Below, piece after piece: positions 27,001 through 41,014 of a stretch of 64,000 nucleotides of DNA (positions are counted from its first letter, which is position 1; each line of letters starts with the position of its first letter). The notes under the pieces are model-generated. The model was not told the origin of the DNA, did no database searches, and was given only the letters and a program-made list of their open reading frames with translations. The DNA comes from Aristolochia californica (lineage: Eukaryota; Streptophyta; Magnoliopsida; Piperales; Aristolochiaceae), in assembly GCA_029961685.1 (NCBI GenBank), contig JARWKL010000008.1, forward strand, positions 13,673,981 to 13,737,980, given 5' to 3'. A program made the position numbers and the translations under genes.

Positions 27001-30000
27001 CATGTTAGGATCAATTAGAAATCTATTTGTTATAAAATTCCACCAAGCTATCTGGGGTTATACAAGTGGAATTTCTCCAACGTGGATAACAAAACTTTGG
27101 TGTTCATTTTTAGTGCGTGAAAATAATTTTCTTCACTCACATTTATTATAGGTTTGAAATTCTTTTGCATACATAAACTCTAAATTTTTCATTATGTTGT
27201 GATCTATATTCGCCTTATCTTTTTGTTTACGATAAAACTGGTAGAGTGAAAAACTCATGTTTGAAAAAAAAAATTGAACATCCAAAATGGAAATGCACAA
27301 ATGCTAATAGAGATAAGTCAAAAAATTATTTGTGATTTTTAAGGTCCACATTTTGTAAAATAGGAAAAAAGCGGGTTGTTTGGCTCTGGCAAATATCCCT
27401 CCGCACGTTATCTTGAGAATTTTAATTTTTTCTACTCCTTGAAAATTTGGGATCATTTAGTCATTTCCATCTTCAACATGTTTCAGCAATGCATATCCAC
27501 CACATTTAAAACATGTTAGGATCAATTAGAAATCTCTTTCTTATAAAATTCCACCAAGCTATCTGGGGTTGTAGTAGTGGAATTTCCCCAACATGGATAA
27601 CAAAACTTTGGTGTTCATTTTTAGTGCGTGAAAGTAATTTTATTCACTCACATTTATTATAGTTTTCAAGTTATTTTGCATACATAAACTCTAAAATTTT
27701 CATGATGTTGTGATCTATATTCGCCTTATCTTTTTGTTTACGATAAAACAGGGAGAGTGAAAAACTCATGTTTGAAAAAAAAATATTGAACATCCAAAAT
27801 GGAAATGCACAAATGCTGATAGAGATAAGTCCAAAAAGTATTTCTGATTTTTTAGGTCCACTTTTTGTAAAATAGGAAAAAAGCGGGTTGTTTGGGTCTG
27901 GTAAATATCCCATCGCACGTTAACTTGAGAATTTTATTTTTTTCTACTCCTTGAAAATTTGGGATCATTTAGTCATTGGCATCATCAACATGTTTCTGCA
28001 ATGCATATCCACCACATTTAAAACATGTTAGGATCAATTAGAAATCTCTTTCTTAAAAAATTCCACCAAGCTATCTGAGGTTGTACAAGTGGAATTTCCC
28101 CAAGGTGGATAACAAAACTTTGGTGTTCATTTTTAGTGCATGAAAATAATTTTCATCACTGACTTTTATTATAGTTTTTAAATTCTTTTGCATACATAAA
28201 CTCTAAAATTTTCATTTTCTTGTGATCTATATTTGCCTTATCTTTTTGTTTACGAGAAAACTGGGAGATTGAAAAACTCAAATTTGAAAAAAAAATTGAA
28301 CATCCCAAATGGAAATGCACAAATGCTGAGAGAGATAATTCCGAAAGTATCTGTGTTTTTTAAGGTCTGCTTTTTGTAAAATTGGCAAAAAGTGGTGGTG
28401 TGGCTCTCCTAAATATCCCACTGCAAGTTAACTTGAGAATTTTATTTTTTCTACTCCTTGAAATTTTTGGATCATTAGGTCATTTGCATCTTTAACACGT
28501 TTCTGGCATGCATATCCACCACATTTAAAACATTTTACGATCACTTAGAAATCTCTTTCTTATAAAATTCAACCAAGCTATCTGGGTTTGTACTTGTGGA
28601 ATTTCCCCAACGTGGATAACAAAACTTTGGTGTTCATTTTTAGTGCGTGAAATTAATTTTATTTACTCACATTTATTATAGTTTTCAAATTCTTTTGCAT
28701 ACTTAAACTCTAAAATTTTCATTTTGTTGTGATCTATATTTGTCTTATCTTTTTGTTTACGAGAAAACTGGGTGAGAAAAAAACTCAAGTTTGAAAAAAA
28801 AATTGAACATTCAAAATGGAAATGCGCAAATGCTGAGAGAGATAATTCCAAAAACTATCAGTGACTTTTTAGGTCCGCTTTTTGTAAAACAGGGAAAAAG
28901 TGGGTTGTTTGGCTCAGGTAAATATCCCACCACACGTTAACTTGAGAATTTTAATTTTTTCTACTCCTTGAAAATTTTGGATCAACAGGTCATTTGCGTC
29001 TTCAACATGTTTCTGGCATGCATATCCACCACATTTAAAACATGTTAGGTACAATTAGTAATCTCTTCCTCATAAAATTCAGCCAAGCTATCAGGGGTTG
29101 TACTAGTGGAATTTCTCCAACATTGATAACAAAACTTTGGTGTTCATTTTTAGTGCGTTAAAATAATTTTCTTCACTCACATTTATTATAGTTTTGAAAT
29201 CCTTTTGCATACATAAACTCTAAAATTTTCATTTTCTTGTAATCTATATTTTCCCTATCTTTTTGTTTACGAGAAAATTGGGAGACTGAAAAACTCGAGT
29301 TTAAAAAAAAAATTGAACATCCAAATGGAAATACACAAATGCTGAGAGAGATAATTCCAAAAAGTATCTGTGATTTTTAAGGTCCGCTGTTTGTAAAATA
29401 GCCAAAAAGTTGGTTGTTTGGCTCTGGTAAATATCCACCGCACGTTTACTTGAGAATTTTAATTTTTTCTTCTCCTTTAAATTTTTGGATCATTAGGTCA
29501 TTTGTATCTTCAACAAGTTTCTGGCATGCCTATCCACCACATTTAAAACATGTTAGGATCAATTAGAAACCTCTTTCTTATAAAATTCCACCAAGCTATA
29601 TGGGGTTGTACTAGTGGAATTTCCCCAAAGTGGATAACAAAACTTTGGTGTTCATTTTGAGTGGGTAAAATAATTTTCTTCATTCACATTTATAATAGTT
29701 TTCAAATTCTTTTGCATACATTAACTCTAAAATGATCATTTTGTTGTGATCTATATTTGCCTTATCTTTTTGTTTACTAGAAAACTGGAACAGAGAAAAA
29801 CTCAAGTTTGAAAAAAAAAAAATTGAACATCCAAAATGGAAATGCACAAATGCTGAGAGAGATAATTCCAAAAAGTATCTGTGATTTTTTTGGTTTGCTT
29901 TTCGTGATATTGGAAAAAAGTGGGTTGTTTGGGTCTGGTAAATATCCCATCGCACGTTAACTTGAGAATTTTATTTTTTTCTACTCCTTGAAAGTTTTTG

Positions 30001-30572
30001 ATCATTAAGTCATTTGCATCTTCAACATGTTTCTGACATGCATATCCACCACAATTAAAACATGTTAGGATCAATTAGAAATCTCTTTCTTATAAAATTC
30101 CACCAAGCGATCTGGGGTTGTACTAGTGGAATTTCCCCAACGTTGATAACAAAACTTTTGTGTTCATATTTAGTACGTTAAAATAATTTTCTTCAGTCAC
30201 ATTTATTATAGTTTTCAAATAATTTTGCATAGAAAAACTCTAAAATTTTCATTTTGTTGTGATCTATATTTGTGTTATCTTTTTGTTTACGAGAAAACTG
30301 GGAGAGAGAAAAACACAAGTTTGAAAACAAAAAGTTGAATATCCAAAATGGAAATGCACAACTACTAAGAGAGATAATTCCAAATATTATCTGGGATTTT
30401 TTAGGTCCACTTTTTTTAAAATAGGCAAAGATTTGGTTGTTTGGCTCTGGTAAATATCCTACCGCATGTTAACTTGAGAATTTTTATTTTTTGTACTCCA
30501 GGAAATTTTTGGATCATTAGGTCATTTGCATCTTCAACATGTTTCTGGCTTGCATATCCACCACATTTAAAA

Positions 30573-31027
30573 CATGTTAGGACCAATTAGAAATCTCTTT
30601 CTTATAAAATTCCACTAAGCTATCTAGTGCGTGAAAATAATTTTCTTCAGGCACATTTATTATAGTTCTCAAATTCTTTTGCATACATAAACTCTAAAAT
30701 TTTCATTTTGTTGTGATCTATATTTGCCTTATCATTTTGTTTACGACAAAACTAGGAGAGTGAAAAACTCAAGTTTGAAAATAAAAAAATTGAACCTCTA
30801 AAATTGAAATGAACAAATGCTGAGAGACATAATTCCAAAAAGTATCTGTGATTTTTTAGGTCTGTTTTTTGTAAAATAGGCAAAAAGTGGGTTGTTTGGC
30901 TCTGATAAATATTCCACCGCACGTTAACTTGAGAATTTTAATTTTTTCTACTGCTTGAAATTTTTGGATCATTAGGTCATTTGCATCTTCAACATGTTTG
31001 TGGTATGCATATCCACCACATCTAAAA
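30573..31027 (+). repeat. Shortened monomer, 455 bp
   Basis: Near 30625 CAAGCTATCT-type sequence joins directly to AGTGCGTGAAAA, removing about 55 bp including the ACTAGT site and CCCCAACGTGG. CTA/TTA next to AGTG may have been the pairing point. This is one of few monomers without ACTAGT. Confidence 0.83.
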
Positions 31028-31524
31028 CATGTTAGGATCAATTAGAAATCTCTTTCTTATAAAATTTCACCAAGCTATCTGGGGTTGTAGTTGTGGAATT
31101 TCGCCAACATGGATAACAAAACTTTTGTGTTCATTTTGAGTGCGAGAAAGTAATTTTCTGCACTCACATTTATTATAGTTTTGAAATTCTTTTCCAAAAT
31201 TTTAATTTTGTTGTGGTCTACTTTGGCTTATCTTTTTGTTTACGAGAAAACTGGGAGTGAGAAAAACTCAAGTTTAAAAAAAAAAATTGAACAATCAAAA
31301 TGGAAATGGAAAAATGTTGAGAGAGATAATTCAGAAAAGTATCTGTGATTTTTTAGGTCTGCTTTTTGTAAAATAGGTAAAAAGTGGGTTGTTTGGCTCT
31401 CTTAAATATCCCAACGCACGTTAACTTGAGAATTTTAATTTTTTCTACTCCTTGAAATATGTGATTCATTAGGTCATTCACATCTTCAACATGTTTCTGG
31501 CATGCATATCCGCCACATTTAAAA
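31028..31524 (+). repeat. Slightly shortened monomer, 497 bp
   Basis: About 15 bp are missing near 31194: ATTCTTTT joins to CCAAAATTTT, losing GCATACATAAACTCT. Confidence 0.75.
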
Positions 31525-34071
31525 CATGTTAGGATCAATTAGAAATCTATTTGTTATAAAATTCCATCAAGCTATCTGGGGTTGTACAAGTGGACTTTCC
31601 CCAACGTGGATTACAAAACTTTGGAGTTTATTTTTAGTGCGTGAAAATAATTTTCTTCACTCACATTTATTATAGTTTTCAAATTCTTTTGCATACATCA
31701 ACTCTAAAATTTTCATTATGTTGTGATCATATACGCCTTGTCTTTTTGTTTACGATTAAACTGGGAGAGTGAAAAACTCATGTTTGAAAAAAAAAAATTT
31801 GAACATCCAAAATGGAAACGCAAAAATGCTGAAAGAGATAACTCCTACAATTATTTATGATTTTTTAGGTTCACTTTTTGTAAAATAGGAAAAAAGAGGG
31901 TTGTTTGGCTAGGGCAAATATCCCTCTGCTCGTTAACTTGAGAATTTTAATTTTTTCTACTCCTTGAAAATTTGGGATCATTTGGTCATTTGCATCTTCA
32001 ACATGTTTCTGCAATGCATATCCACCACTTTTAAAACATGTTAGGATCAATTAGAAATCTATTTGTTAAAAAATTCCACCAAGCTATCTGGGGTTGTACA
32101 AGTGGAATTTCCCCAACGTGGATAACAAAACTTTGGTGTTCATTTTTAGTGCGTGAAAATAATTTTCATCACTCACTTTTATTATAGTTTTTAATTTTTT
32201 TTTCATACAAAACTCCAAAATTTTCATTTTTTTGTGATCTATATTTGCCTTATCTTTTTGTTTACGAGAAAACAGGGAGAGTGAAAAACTCAAATTTGAA
32301 AAAAAAAATTGAACATCCCAAATGGAAATTCACAAATGCTGAGAGAGATAATTCCAAAAGTATCTGTGATTTTTTAGGTCCACTTTTTTTCAAATTGGCA
32401 AAAAGTGGGTGGTATGGCTCTGCTAAATATCCCACTGCACGTTAACTTGAGAATTTTAATTTTTTCTACTCCTTGAAATTTTTGGATCATTAGGGCATTT
32501 GCATCTTCAACATGTTTCTGGCATGCCTATCCACCACATTTAAAACATATTAGGATCAATTAGAAATCTCTTTCTTATAAAATTCAACCAAGCTATCTGG
32601 GGTTGTACTAGTGGAATTTCCCCAACGTGGATAACAAAACATTGGTGTTCATTTTTTGTGCGTGAAAATAATTTTCTTTACTCACATTTATTATAGTTTT
32701 CAAATTCTTTTGCATACTTAAAATCGAAAATTTTCATTTTGTTGTGATCTATATTTGCCTTATCTTTTTGTTTACGAGAAAACTGGGAGAGTGAAAAACT
32801 CAAGTTTGAAAAAAAAATTGAACATCCAAAATGGAAATGCGCAAATACTGAGAGAGATAATTCCAAAAACTATCAGTGACTTTTTAGGTCCTCTTTTTGT
32901 AATATAGGCAAAAAGTGGGTGGTTTGGCTCAGGTAAATATCCCACCGCACCTTAACTTGAGAATTTTAATTTTTTCTACTCCATGAAAATTTTGGATCAT
33001 TATGTCATTTGCTTCTTCAACATGTTTCTGGCATGCATATCCACCACATCTAAAACATGTTATGTACAATTAGTAATCTCTTTCTCATAAAATTCCGCCA
33101 AGCTATCTGGGGTTGTACTAGTGGAATTTCCCCAACGTGGATAACAAAACATTGGTGTTTATTTTTAGTACATTAAAATAATTTCTTCACTCACATTTAT
33201 TATAGTTTTCAAATCCTTTTGCATACATAAATTCTAAAATTTTCATTTTGTTGTAATCTATATTTTCCTTATCTTTTTGTTTACGAGAAAACTGGGAGAG
33301 TGAAATACTCCAGTTTGAAATAAAAATAGAACATCCAAAATGGAAATGCACAAATGCTGACACAGATAATTCCAAAATGTATCTGTGATTTTTTAGGTCC
33401 GCTTTTTTGTATAATACCCAAAAAGTGGGTTGTTTTGCTCTGGTAAATATCCACCGCACGTTAACTTGAGAATTTTAATTTTTTCTACTCCTTGAAATTT
33501 TTGGATCATTAGGTCATGTCCATCTTCAACAAGTTTCTGGCATGCCTATCCACCACATTTAAAATATGTTAAGATCAAAGACAAATCTCTTTCATTTAAA
33601 ATTCCACCACGCTATCTTGGGTTGTACTAGTGGAATTTCCCCAAAGTGGATAACAAAACTTTGGTGTTCATTTTTAGTGAGTAAAATAATTTTCTTCATT
33701 CACATTTATAATAGTTTTCAAATTCTTTTCCATACATAAACTCTAAAATTTTCATTTTCTTGTGATCTACATTGGCCTTATCTTTTTGTTTACGAGAAAA
33801 CTGGGAGAGTGAAAAACTCAAGTTCGAAAAAAAAAATTGAACATCCAAAATGGTAATGCACAAGTGTTGAGAGAGATAATTTAGAAAAGTATCTGTGATT
33901 TTTTAGGTCAGCCTTTTGTAAAATAGGTAAAAAGTGGGTTGTTTGGCTCTTGTGAATATCCCACCGCACGTTAACTTGAGAATTTTAATTTTTTCCACTC
34001 GAAATATTTGATTCATTAGGTCATTCACATCTTCAACATGTTTCTAGCATGCATATCCGCCACATTTAAAA
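31525..34071 (+). repeat. Second HOR domain: five-monomer segment (2547 bp)
   Basis: A pentamer starting with the marked monomer (31525). Its members carry, in order, ATCATATACGCC (near 31728), GGTATGGCTCTGC (near 32411), GCATACTTAAA (near 32712), GTACAATTAGTAATC (near 33064) and CCCCAAAGTGG (near 33640). The following segment repeats these features with one member missing. Confidence 0.78.
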
Positions 34072-34549
34072 CATGTTAGGATCAATTAGAAATCTATTTG
34101 TTATAAAATTCCATCAAGCTATCTGGGGTTGTACAAGTGGAATTTCCCCAACGTGGATTACAAAACTTTGGTGTTCATTTTTAGTGCGTGAAAATAATTT
34201 TTTCACTCACATTTATTATAGTTTTCAAATTATGTTGTGATCATATACGCCTTATCTTTTTGTTTATGATTAAACTGGGAGAGTGAAAAACTCATGTTTG
34301 AAAAAAAAAATTTGAACATCCAAAATGGAAAAGCACAAATGCTGATAGAGATAACTCCAAAAATTATTTGTGATTTTTTAGGTCCACTTTATGTAAAATA
34401 GGAAAAAAGCGGGTTGTTTGGCTCTGGCAAATATCCCTCCGCACGTTAACTTGACAGTTTTAATTTTTTCTACTCCTTGAAAATTTGGGATCATTTGGTA
34501 ATTTTCATCTTCAACATGTTTCTGCAATGCATATCCACCACTTTTAAAG
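34072..34549 (+). repeat. Shortened marked monomer, 478 bp
   Basis: Near 34230 GTTTTCAAAT joins to TATGTTGTGATC, losing about 33 bp (CTTTTGCATACATAAACTC and following). The sister monomer at 31525 is intact, so the loss is younger than the pentamer duplication. Confidence 0.82.
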
Positions 34550-35846
34550 CATGTTAGGATCAATTAGGTATCTCTTTCTTACAAAATTCCACCATGTTAT
34601 CTCGGGTTGTACAACTGGAATTTCCCCAATGTGGATAAGAAAACTTTGGTGTTCATTTTTAGTGCGTGAAAATAATTTTCATCACTCACTTTTATTATAG
34701 TTTTTAAATTTTTTTGCATACATAAACTCAAAAATTTTCATTTTTTTGTGATCTATATTTGCCTTATCTTTTTGTTTACGAGAAAACTGGGAGAGTGAAA
34801 AACTCAAATTTGAAAAAAAAAATTGAACATCCCAAATGGAAATTCACAAATGCTGAGAGAGATAATTCCAAAAGTATCTGTGATTTGTTAGGTCCGCTTT
34901 TTGAAAAATTGGCAAAAAGTGGGTGGGGTGGCTCTGCTAAATATCCCACCGTACGTTAACTTGAGAATTTTAATTTTTTCTACTCCTTGAAAATTTTGGA
35001 TCATTAGGTCATTTGCTTCTTCAACATGTTTCTGGCATGCATATCCACCACATCTAAAACATGTTACGTACAATTAGTAATCTCTTTCTCATAAAATTCC
35101 GCCAAGCTATCCGGGGTTGTACTAGTGGAATTTCCCCAACGTGGATAACAAAACTTTGTTGTTCATTTTTAGTACGTTGAAATAATTTTCTTCGCTCGCA
35201 TTTATTATAGTTTTCAAATTCTTTTGCATACATAAATTCTAAAATTTTCCTTTTGTTGTAATCTATATTTTCCTTATCTTTTTGTTTACGAGAAAACTGG
35301 GAGAGTGAAATACTCCAGTTTGAAAAAAAAATTGAACATCCAAAATGGAAATGCACAAATGCTGAGAGAGAAAATTCCAAAATGTATCTGTGATTTTTTA
35401 GGTCCGTTTTTTATAAAATAACAAAAAAGTGGGTTGTTTTGCTCTGGTAAATATCCACCGCACGTTGACTTGAGAATTTTATTTTTTTCTACTCCTTGAA
35501 ATTTTTGGATCATTAGGTCATTTGCATGTTCAACAAGTTTCTGGCATGCCTATCAACCACATTTAAAATATGTGAGGATCAATTAGAAATCTCTTTCATA
35601 TAAAATTCCACCAAGCTATCTGGGGTTGTACTAGTGGAATTTCCCCAAAGTGGATAACAAAACTTTGGTGTTCATTTTTAGTGGGTAAAATAATTTTCTT
35701 CATTCACATTTAGAATAGTTTTCAAATTCTTTTGCATACATAAACTCTTAAATTTCATTTTGTTGTGATCTATATTTGACTTATCTTTTTGTTTACGAGA
35801 AAACTGGGAGCGAGAAAAACTCAAGTTTGAAAAAAAAAATGAACAT

Positions 35847-35854
35847 CCAAAAAG
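35847..35854 (+). other. Scar of a 37 bp deletion between CCAAAAAG direct repeats
   Basis: Here CATCCAAAAAGTCACTG joins two parts that in a related monomer at 36815-36859 are separated. That copy has CCAAAAAG at 36815 and again at 36852, with the sequence between intact. This copy retains only one CCAAAAAG, so the loss is exactly one direct repeat plus the intervening bases. It accounts for most of the 467 bp interval between landmarks 35569 and 36036. Confidence 0.82.
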
Positions 35855-36035
35855 TCACTGTTATTTTTTAGGTCCGGTTTTTGTAAAATAGGCAAAAAGT
35901 GGGTTGTCTGGCTCTGGTAAATATCCCACTGACGTTAACTTGACAATTTTAATTTTTTCTACTTGAAATTTTTGGATCATTAGGTCATTTGCAATTTCAA
36001 CTTGTTTCTGGCATGCATATCCAACACTTTTAAAA

Positions 36036-36532
36036 CATTTAGGATGAATTAGAAATCTCTTTCTTATAAAATTCCACTAAGCCATCCGGGATTGTACCAG
36101 TGGAATTTCCCCAATGTGGATAACAAAACTTTGGTGTTCATTTTTTGTGCGTGAAAATAGTTTTCTTCACTCACATTTATTATAGTTTTCAAAATATTTT
36201 GGATACATAAACTCTAAAAGGTTCATTATGTAGTGATCTATATTTGCCTTATCTTTTTGTTTGAGAGAAAACTGGGAGAGTGAAAAACTCAAGTTTGAAA
36301 AAAAAAAAATTGAACATCCAAATTGGAAATGCACAAATGCTGAGAGAGATAATTCCAAAAAGTATCTGTGATTTTTTTGGTCTGCTTTTTGTAATATAGG
36401 CAAAAAGTTGGTTGTTTGGCTTTAGTAAATATCCCACTGCACGTTAACTTGAGAATTTAAATTTTTTCTACTCGAAATTTTTGGATCATTAAGTCATTTG
36501 CATCTTCAACATCATATCCACCACATTTAAAA
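36036..36532 (+). repeat. Slightly shortened monomer, 497 bp
   Basis: Near 36509-36513 CAACAT joins to CATATCC, dropping GTTTCTGGCATG between two CAT triplets. This copy therefore lacks the GCATGC palindrome. Confidence 0.78.
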
Positions 36533-37949
36533 CATGTTAGGATCAATTAGAAATCTCTTTCTTATAACATTCCACCAAGCTATCTAAGGGTTGTACTAAT
36601 GGAATTTCCCCATCGTGGATAACAAAACTTTGGTTTTCATTTTTAGTGCGTGAAAATAATTTTCTTCACACATATTTATTATAGTTTTCAAATTCTTTTG
36701 CATACATAAACTCTAAAATTTTCATTTTTTCGTGAACTATATTTGCTCTATCTTTTTGTTTACGAGAAAACTGGGAGAGTGAAAAACTCAAGTTTGAAAA
36801 AAAAAATTGAACATCCAAAAAGGAAATGAACAAATGTTGAGAGAGATAATTCCAAAAAGTCACTGTTATTTTTTAGGTCCGCTTTTTGAAAAATAGGCAA
36901 AAAGTAGGTTGTTTGGCTCTGGTAAATATCCTATCGCACGTTAACTTGACAATTTTAATTTTTTCTACTCGAAATTTTTGGATCGTTAGGTCATTGGCAT
37001 CTTCAACATGTTTCTGGCATGCATATCCACCACATTTAAAACATTTAGGAAGAATTAGAAATCTCTTTCTTATAAAATTACACCAAGCCATTTGGGGTTG
37101 TACCAATGGAATTTCCCCAATGTGGATAACAAAACTTTGGTGTTTTTAGTGCGTGAAAATAGTTTTCTTCACTCAAATTTATTATAGTTTTCAAAATCTT
37201 TTGGATACATAAATTCTAAAAGTTTCATTTTGTTGTGATCTACATTTCCCTTATCTTTTTCTTTAAGAGAAAACTGGGTGAGCGAAAAACTCAAGTTTGA
37301 AAAAAAAAAATTGAACTTCCAAAATGGAAATGCATAAATACTGAAAGAGATAATTCCAAAAAGTATCTATGATTTTTAGGTCCGCTTGATGTAAAATAGG
37401 CAAAACGTGGGTTGTTTGTTTCTGGTAAATATCCCACCGCTCGTTGACTTGAGAATTTTAAATTTTCTTTCCTTGAAATTTTTGGATCATTAGGTCATTT
37501 GCATCTTCAACATGTTTCTGACATGCATATCCACCACATTTAAAACATCTTAGGATCAATTAGAAACCTCTTTCTTATAAAATTCGACGAAGCTCTCTGG
37601 GTTGTACTAGTGGAATTTCTCAACCGTGGATAACAAAACTTTGGTGTTCATTTTCAATGCGTGAAAATAATTTTCTTCTGTCACATTTATTATTGTTTTC
37701 AAATTCTTTTGCATACATAAACTCTAAAATTTTCATTTTTTTGTGATCTATATTTGCCTTATCTTTTTGTTTACGAGAAAACTGGGAGAGCGAAAAACTC
37801 AAGTTTGAAAAAAAAAAATTGAACATCCAAAAAGGAAATGCACAATTGCCGATAAAGATAATTCCAAAAAGAATCTGTGATTTTTTAGGTCCGCTTTTTG
37901 AAAAATAGGCAAAAAGTGGGTTGTTTGGCTCTGGTAAATATCGCACAGC

Positions 37950-40900
37950 ACGTGAACTTGAGAATTTTAATTTTTTTAACTGCTTGAAATTTTTGGGTCA
38001 TTAGGTCATTTGCATCTTCAACATGTTTCTGGCATGGATATCCACCACATTTAAAAAATGTTAGGATCAATTAGAAATCTCTTTCTTATAAAATTCAACC
38101 AAGCTATCTGGGGTTGTACTAGTGGAATTTCCCCAACGTGGATAACAAAACTTTGGTGTTCATTTTTAGTGCGAGAAAATAATTTTCTTTACTCACATTT
38201 ATTATAGTTTTCAAATTCTTTTGCATACTTCAACTCTAAAATTTTCATTTAGTTGTGATCTATATTTGCCTTATCTTTTTTTTTTACGAGAAAACTTGGA
38301 GAATGAAAAAGTCAAGTTTGAGAAAAAAATTGAACATCCAAAATGGAAATGTGCAAATGCAGAGAGAGATAATTCCAAAAACTATCAGTGATATTTTAGG
38401 TTCGGTTTTTGTAAGATAGGCAAAAAGTGGGTTGTTTGGTTCAGGCAAATATCCCAGCGCACGTTGACATGAGAATTTTAATTTTTTCTACTCCTTGAAA
38501 ATTATGGATCATTAGGTTATTTGCTTCTTCAACATGTTTCTGGTATGCATATCCACCACATTTAAAACATGTTAGGTACAATTAGAAATCTCTTTCATAT
38601 AAAATTTCGCCAAGCTATCTGGGGTTGTACTAGTGGAATTTCCTCAACGTGGATAACAAAACTTTGGTGTTCATTTTTAGTGCGTGAAAATAATTTTCTT
38701 CAGTCACATTTATTATTGTTTTCAAATTCTTTTGCATACATAAACTCTAAAATTTTCATTTTGTTGTGATCTATATTTGCCTTATCTTTTGGTTTACGAG
38801 AAAACTGGGAGAGTGAAAAACTCAAGTTTGAAAAAAAAATTGAACATCCAAAAAGGAAATGCACAATTGCTGATAAAGACAATTCCAAAAAGTATCTGTG
38901 ATTTTTTAGGTCCGCTTTTTGTTAAATAGGCAAAAAGTGGGTTGTTTGGCTCTGGTTAATATCCCACCGCAAGTTAACTTGAGAATTTTAATTTCTTTTT
39001 CTACTTGAAATTTTTGGATCATTAGGTCATTTGCATCTTCAACATGTTTCTTGTATGCATACCCCCCACATTTAAAACATGTTAGGATCAATTAGAAATC
39101 TCTTTCTTATAAAATTCCACCAAGCTATCTGGGGTTGTACTAGTGGAATTTTCCCAACGTGGATAACAAAACTTAGGTGTTAATTTTTAGTGCGTGAAAT
39201 TAATTTTCTTCACTCACATTTATTATAGTTTTCAAATTCTTTTCCATACATAAACTCTAAAATTTTCATTTTGTTGTGATCTACATTGGCCTTATATTTT
39301 TGTTTACGAGAAAATTGGAAGAGTGAAAAACTCAAGTTTGAAAAAAAAAAAATTGAACATCCAAAATGGAAATGCAGAAATGTGTAGAGAGATAATTCAG
39401 AAATGTATCTGTGATTTTTTAGGTCAGCTTTTTGTAAAAATAGGTAAAAAGTGGGTTGTTTGGCTCTTGTAAATATCCCACCGCTCGTTAACTTGAGAAT
39501 TTTAATTTTTCTACTCCTTGAAATATTTGGTTCATTAGGTCATTTGCATCTTCAACATGTTTCTGGCATGCGTATCCGCCACATATAAAACATGTTAGGA
39601 TCAATTAGAACTCTCTTTGTTATAAAATTCCACCAAGCTATCTAGGGTTGTACAGGTGTAATTTCCCCAACGTGCATAACAAAAGTTTGGTGTTCATTTT
39701 TAGTGCATGATAATCATTTTCTTCACTCACATTTATTATAGTTTTCAAATTCTTTTGCATACATAAACTCTAAAATTTTCATTTTGTTGTGATCTATATT
39801 CGTCTTATCTTTTGGTTTACGAGAAAACTGGAAGAGTGAAAAACTCAAGTTTGAAAAAACAAAATTGAACATCCAAAATGGAAATGCCCAAATGCTGATA
39901 GAGATAACTCCAAAAAGTATTTGTGATTTTTTAGGTCCACTTTTTGTAAAATAGGAAAAAAGAGGGTTGTTTGGCTCTGGCAAATATCCCTCCGCACGTT
40001 AACTTGAGAATTTTAATTTTTTCTACTCCTTGAAAATTTGGGATCATTATGTCATTTGCATCTTCACCATGTTTCTGGCATGCATATCCACGATATTTAA
40101 AACATGTTAGGATCAATTAGAAATCTCTTTCTTATAAAATTCCACCAAGCTATCTGGGGTTGTACAAGTGGAATTTCCCCAACGTGGATAACAAAACTTT
40201 GGTGTTCATTTTTAGTGCGTGAAAATAACTTTCATCAGTCACATTTTTTATAGTTTTTAAAGTCTTTTCCATACATAAACTCTAAAATTTTTATTTTTTT
40301 GCGATCTATATTTGCCTTTTCTTTTTGTTTACAAGAAAACTAGGAGAGTGAAAAACTCAAATTTGAAAAAAAAAATGAACATCCCAAATGGAAATGCACA
40401 AATGTTGAGGGAGATAATTCCAAAAAGTATCTGGGATTTTTTAGGTCCGCTATTTGTAAAATTGGCAAAAAGTGGGTTGTGTGGCTCTGCTAAATATCCC
40501 CACCGCACGTTAACTTGAGAATTTTTATTTTTTCTACTCCTAAAATTTTTGGATCATTAGGTCATTAGCAGCTTCAACATGTTTCTGGCTTGCATTTTCA
40601 CCACATTTAAAACATGTTAGGATCAATTAGAAATCTCATTCTTATAAAATTCCACCAAGCTATCAGGGGTTGAACTAGTGGAATTTCCCCAACGAGGATA
40701 ACAAAACATTGGTGTTCATTTTTAGTGCGTGAAAATAATTTTCTTCACTCACATTTGGTTTAGTTTTCTAATTCTTTTGCATACATAAACCCTAAAATTT
40801 TCCTTTTGTTGTGATCTATATTTGCCTTACCTTTTTTTTTACGAGAAAACTGGGAGAGAGAAAAAGCAACCAAAAAAAAAAAACTTGAACATTGAAAATG

Positions 40901-41014
40901 GAAATGCACAAATGCTGAAAAAGATATTTCCAAAAAGTATCTGTGATTTTTTAGGTCGAGTTTTTGTAAAATAGGCAAAAAGTGGATAGTTTGGCTCTGG
41001 TAAATATCCCACCG
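37950..41014 (+). repeat. Hexameric higher-order repeat, copy 1 (~3065 bp)
   Basis: Six monomers that recur 3064-3066 bp downstream. Diagnostic pairs: GGCATGGATATCC at 38034 and 41099; GCATACTTCAA at 38223 and 41289; TATCAGTGATA near 38384 and 41449; GGTACAATTA near 38574 and 41639. Just upstream of 37950 the match is to other members, so the start is near there. This frame overlaps the segments defined by the marked monomer and is simply another phase of the same structure. Confidence 0.82.

Larger units (their letters stand above)
27001..31524 (+). repeat. Second HOR domain: nine-monomer segment (4524 bp)
   Basis: Starts with a marked monomer; the next is at 31525. Members at 28531, 29041 and 29549 correspond in order to those at 32546, 33056 and 33565: GCATACTTAAA near 28697 and 32712, GTACAATTAGTAATCTCTT near 29049 and 33064, and CCCCAAAGTGG near 29624 and 33640. 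The monomers at 27190 and 27705 are near duplicates (CTATATTCGCC), giving an extra unit. The segment also holds a shortened monomer at 30573-31027. Confidence 0.75.
34072..39590 (+). repeat. Second HOR domain: eleven-monomer segment, first part a pentamer lacking one member
   Basis: Starts with the marked monomer. ATCATATACGCC (near 34243), GGGTGGCTCTGC (near 34926), GTACAATTAG (near 35066) and CCCCAAAGTGG (near 35642) follow in the same order as in the previous segment, but the member with GCATACTTAAA is absent. Spacings to the previous copy are thus 2514 bp before the gap and 2004 bp after it. From about 36.0 kb to 37.9 kb the monomers are mixed; several share CACTGTTATTTTTTAGG or ACGTGGGTTGTTTG. 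Confidence 0.72.
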
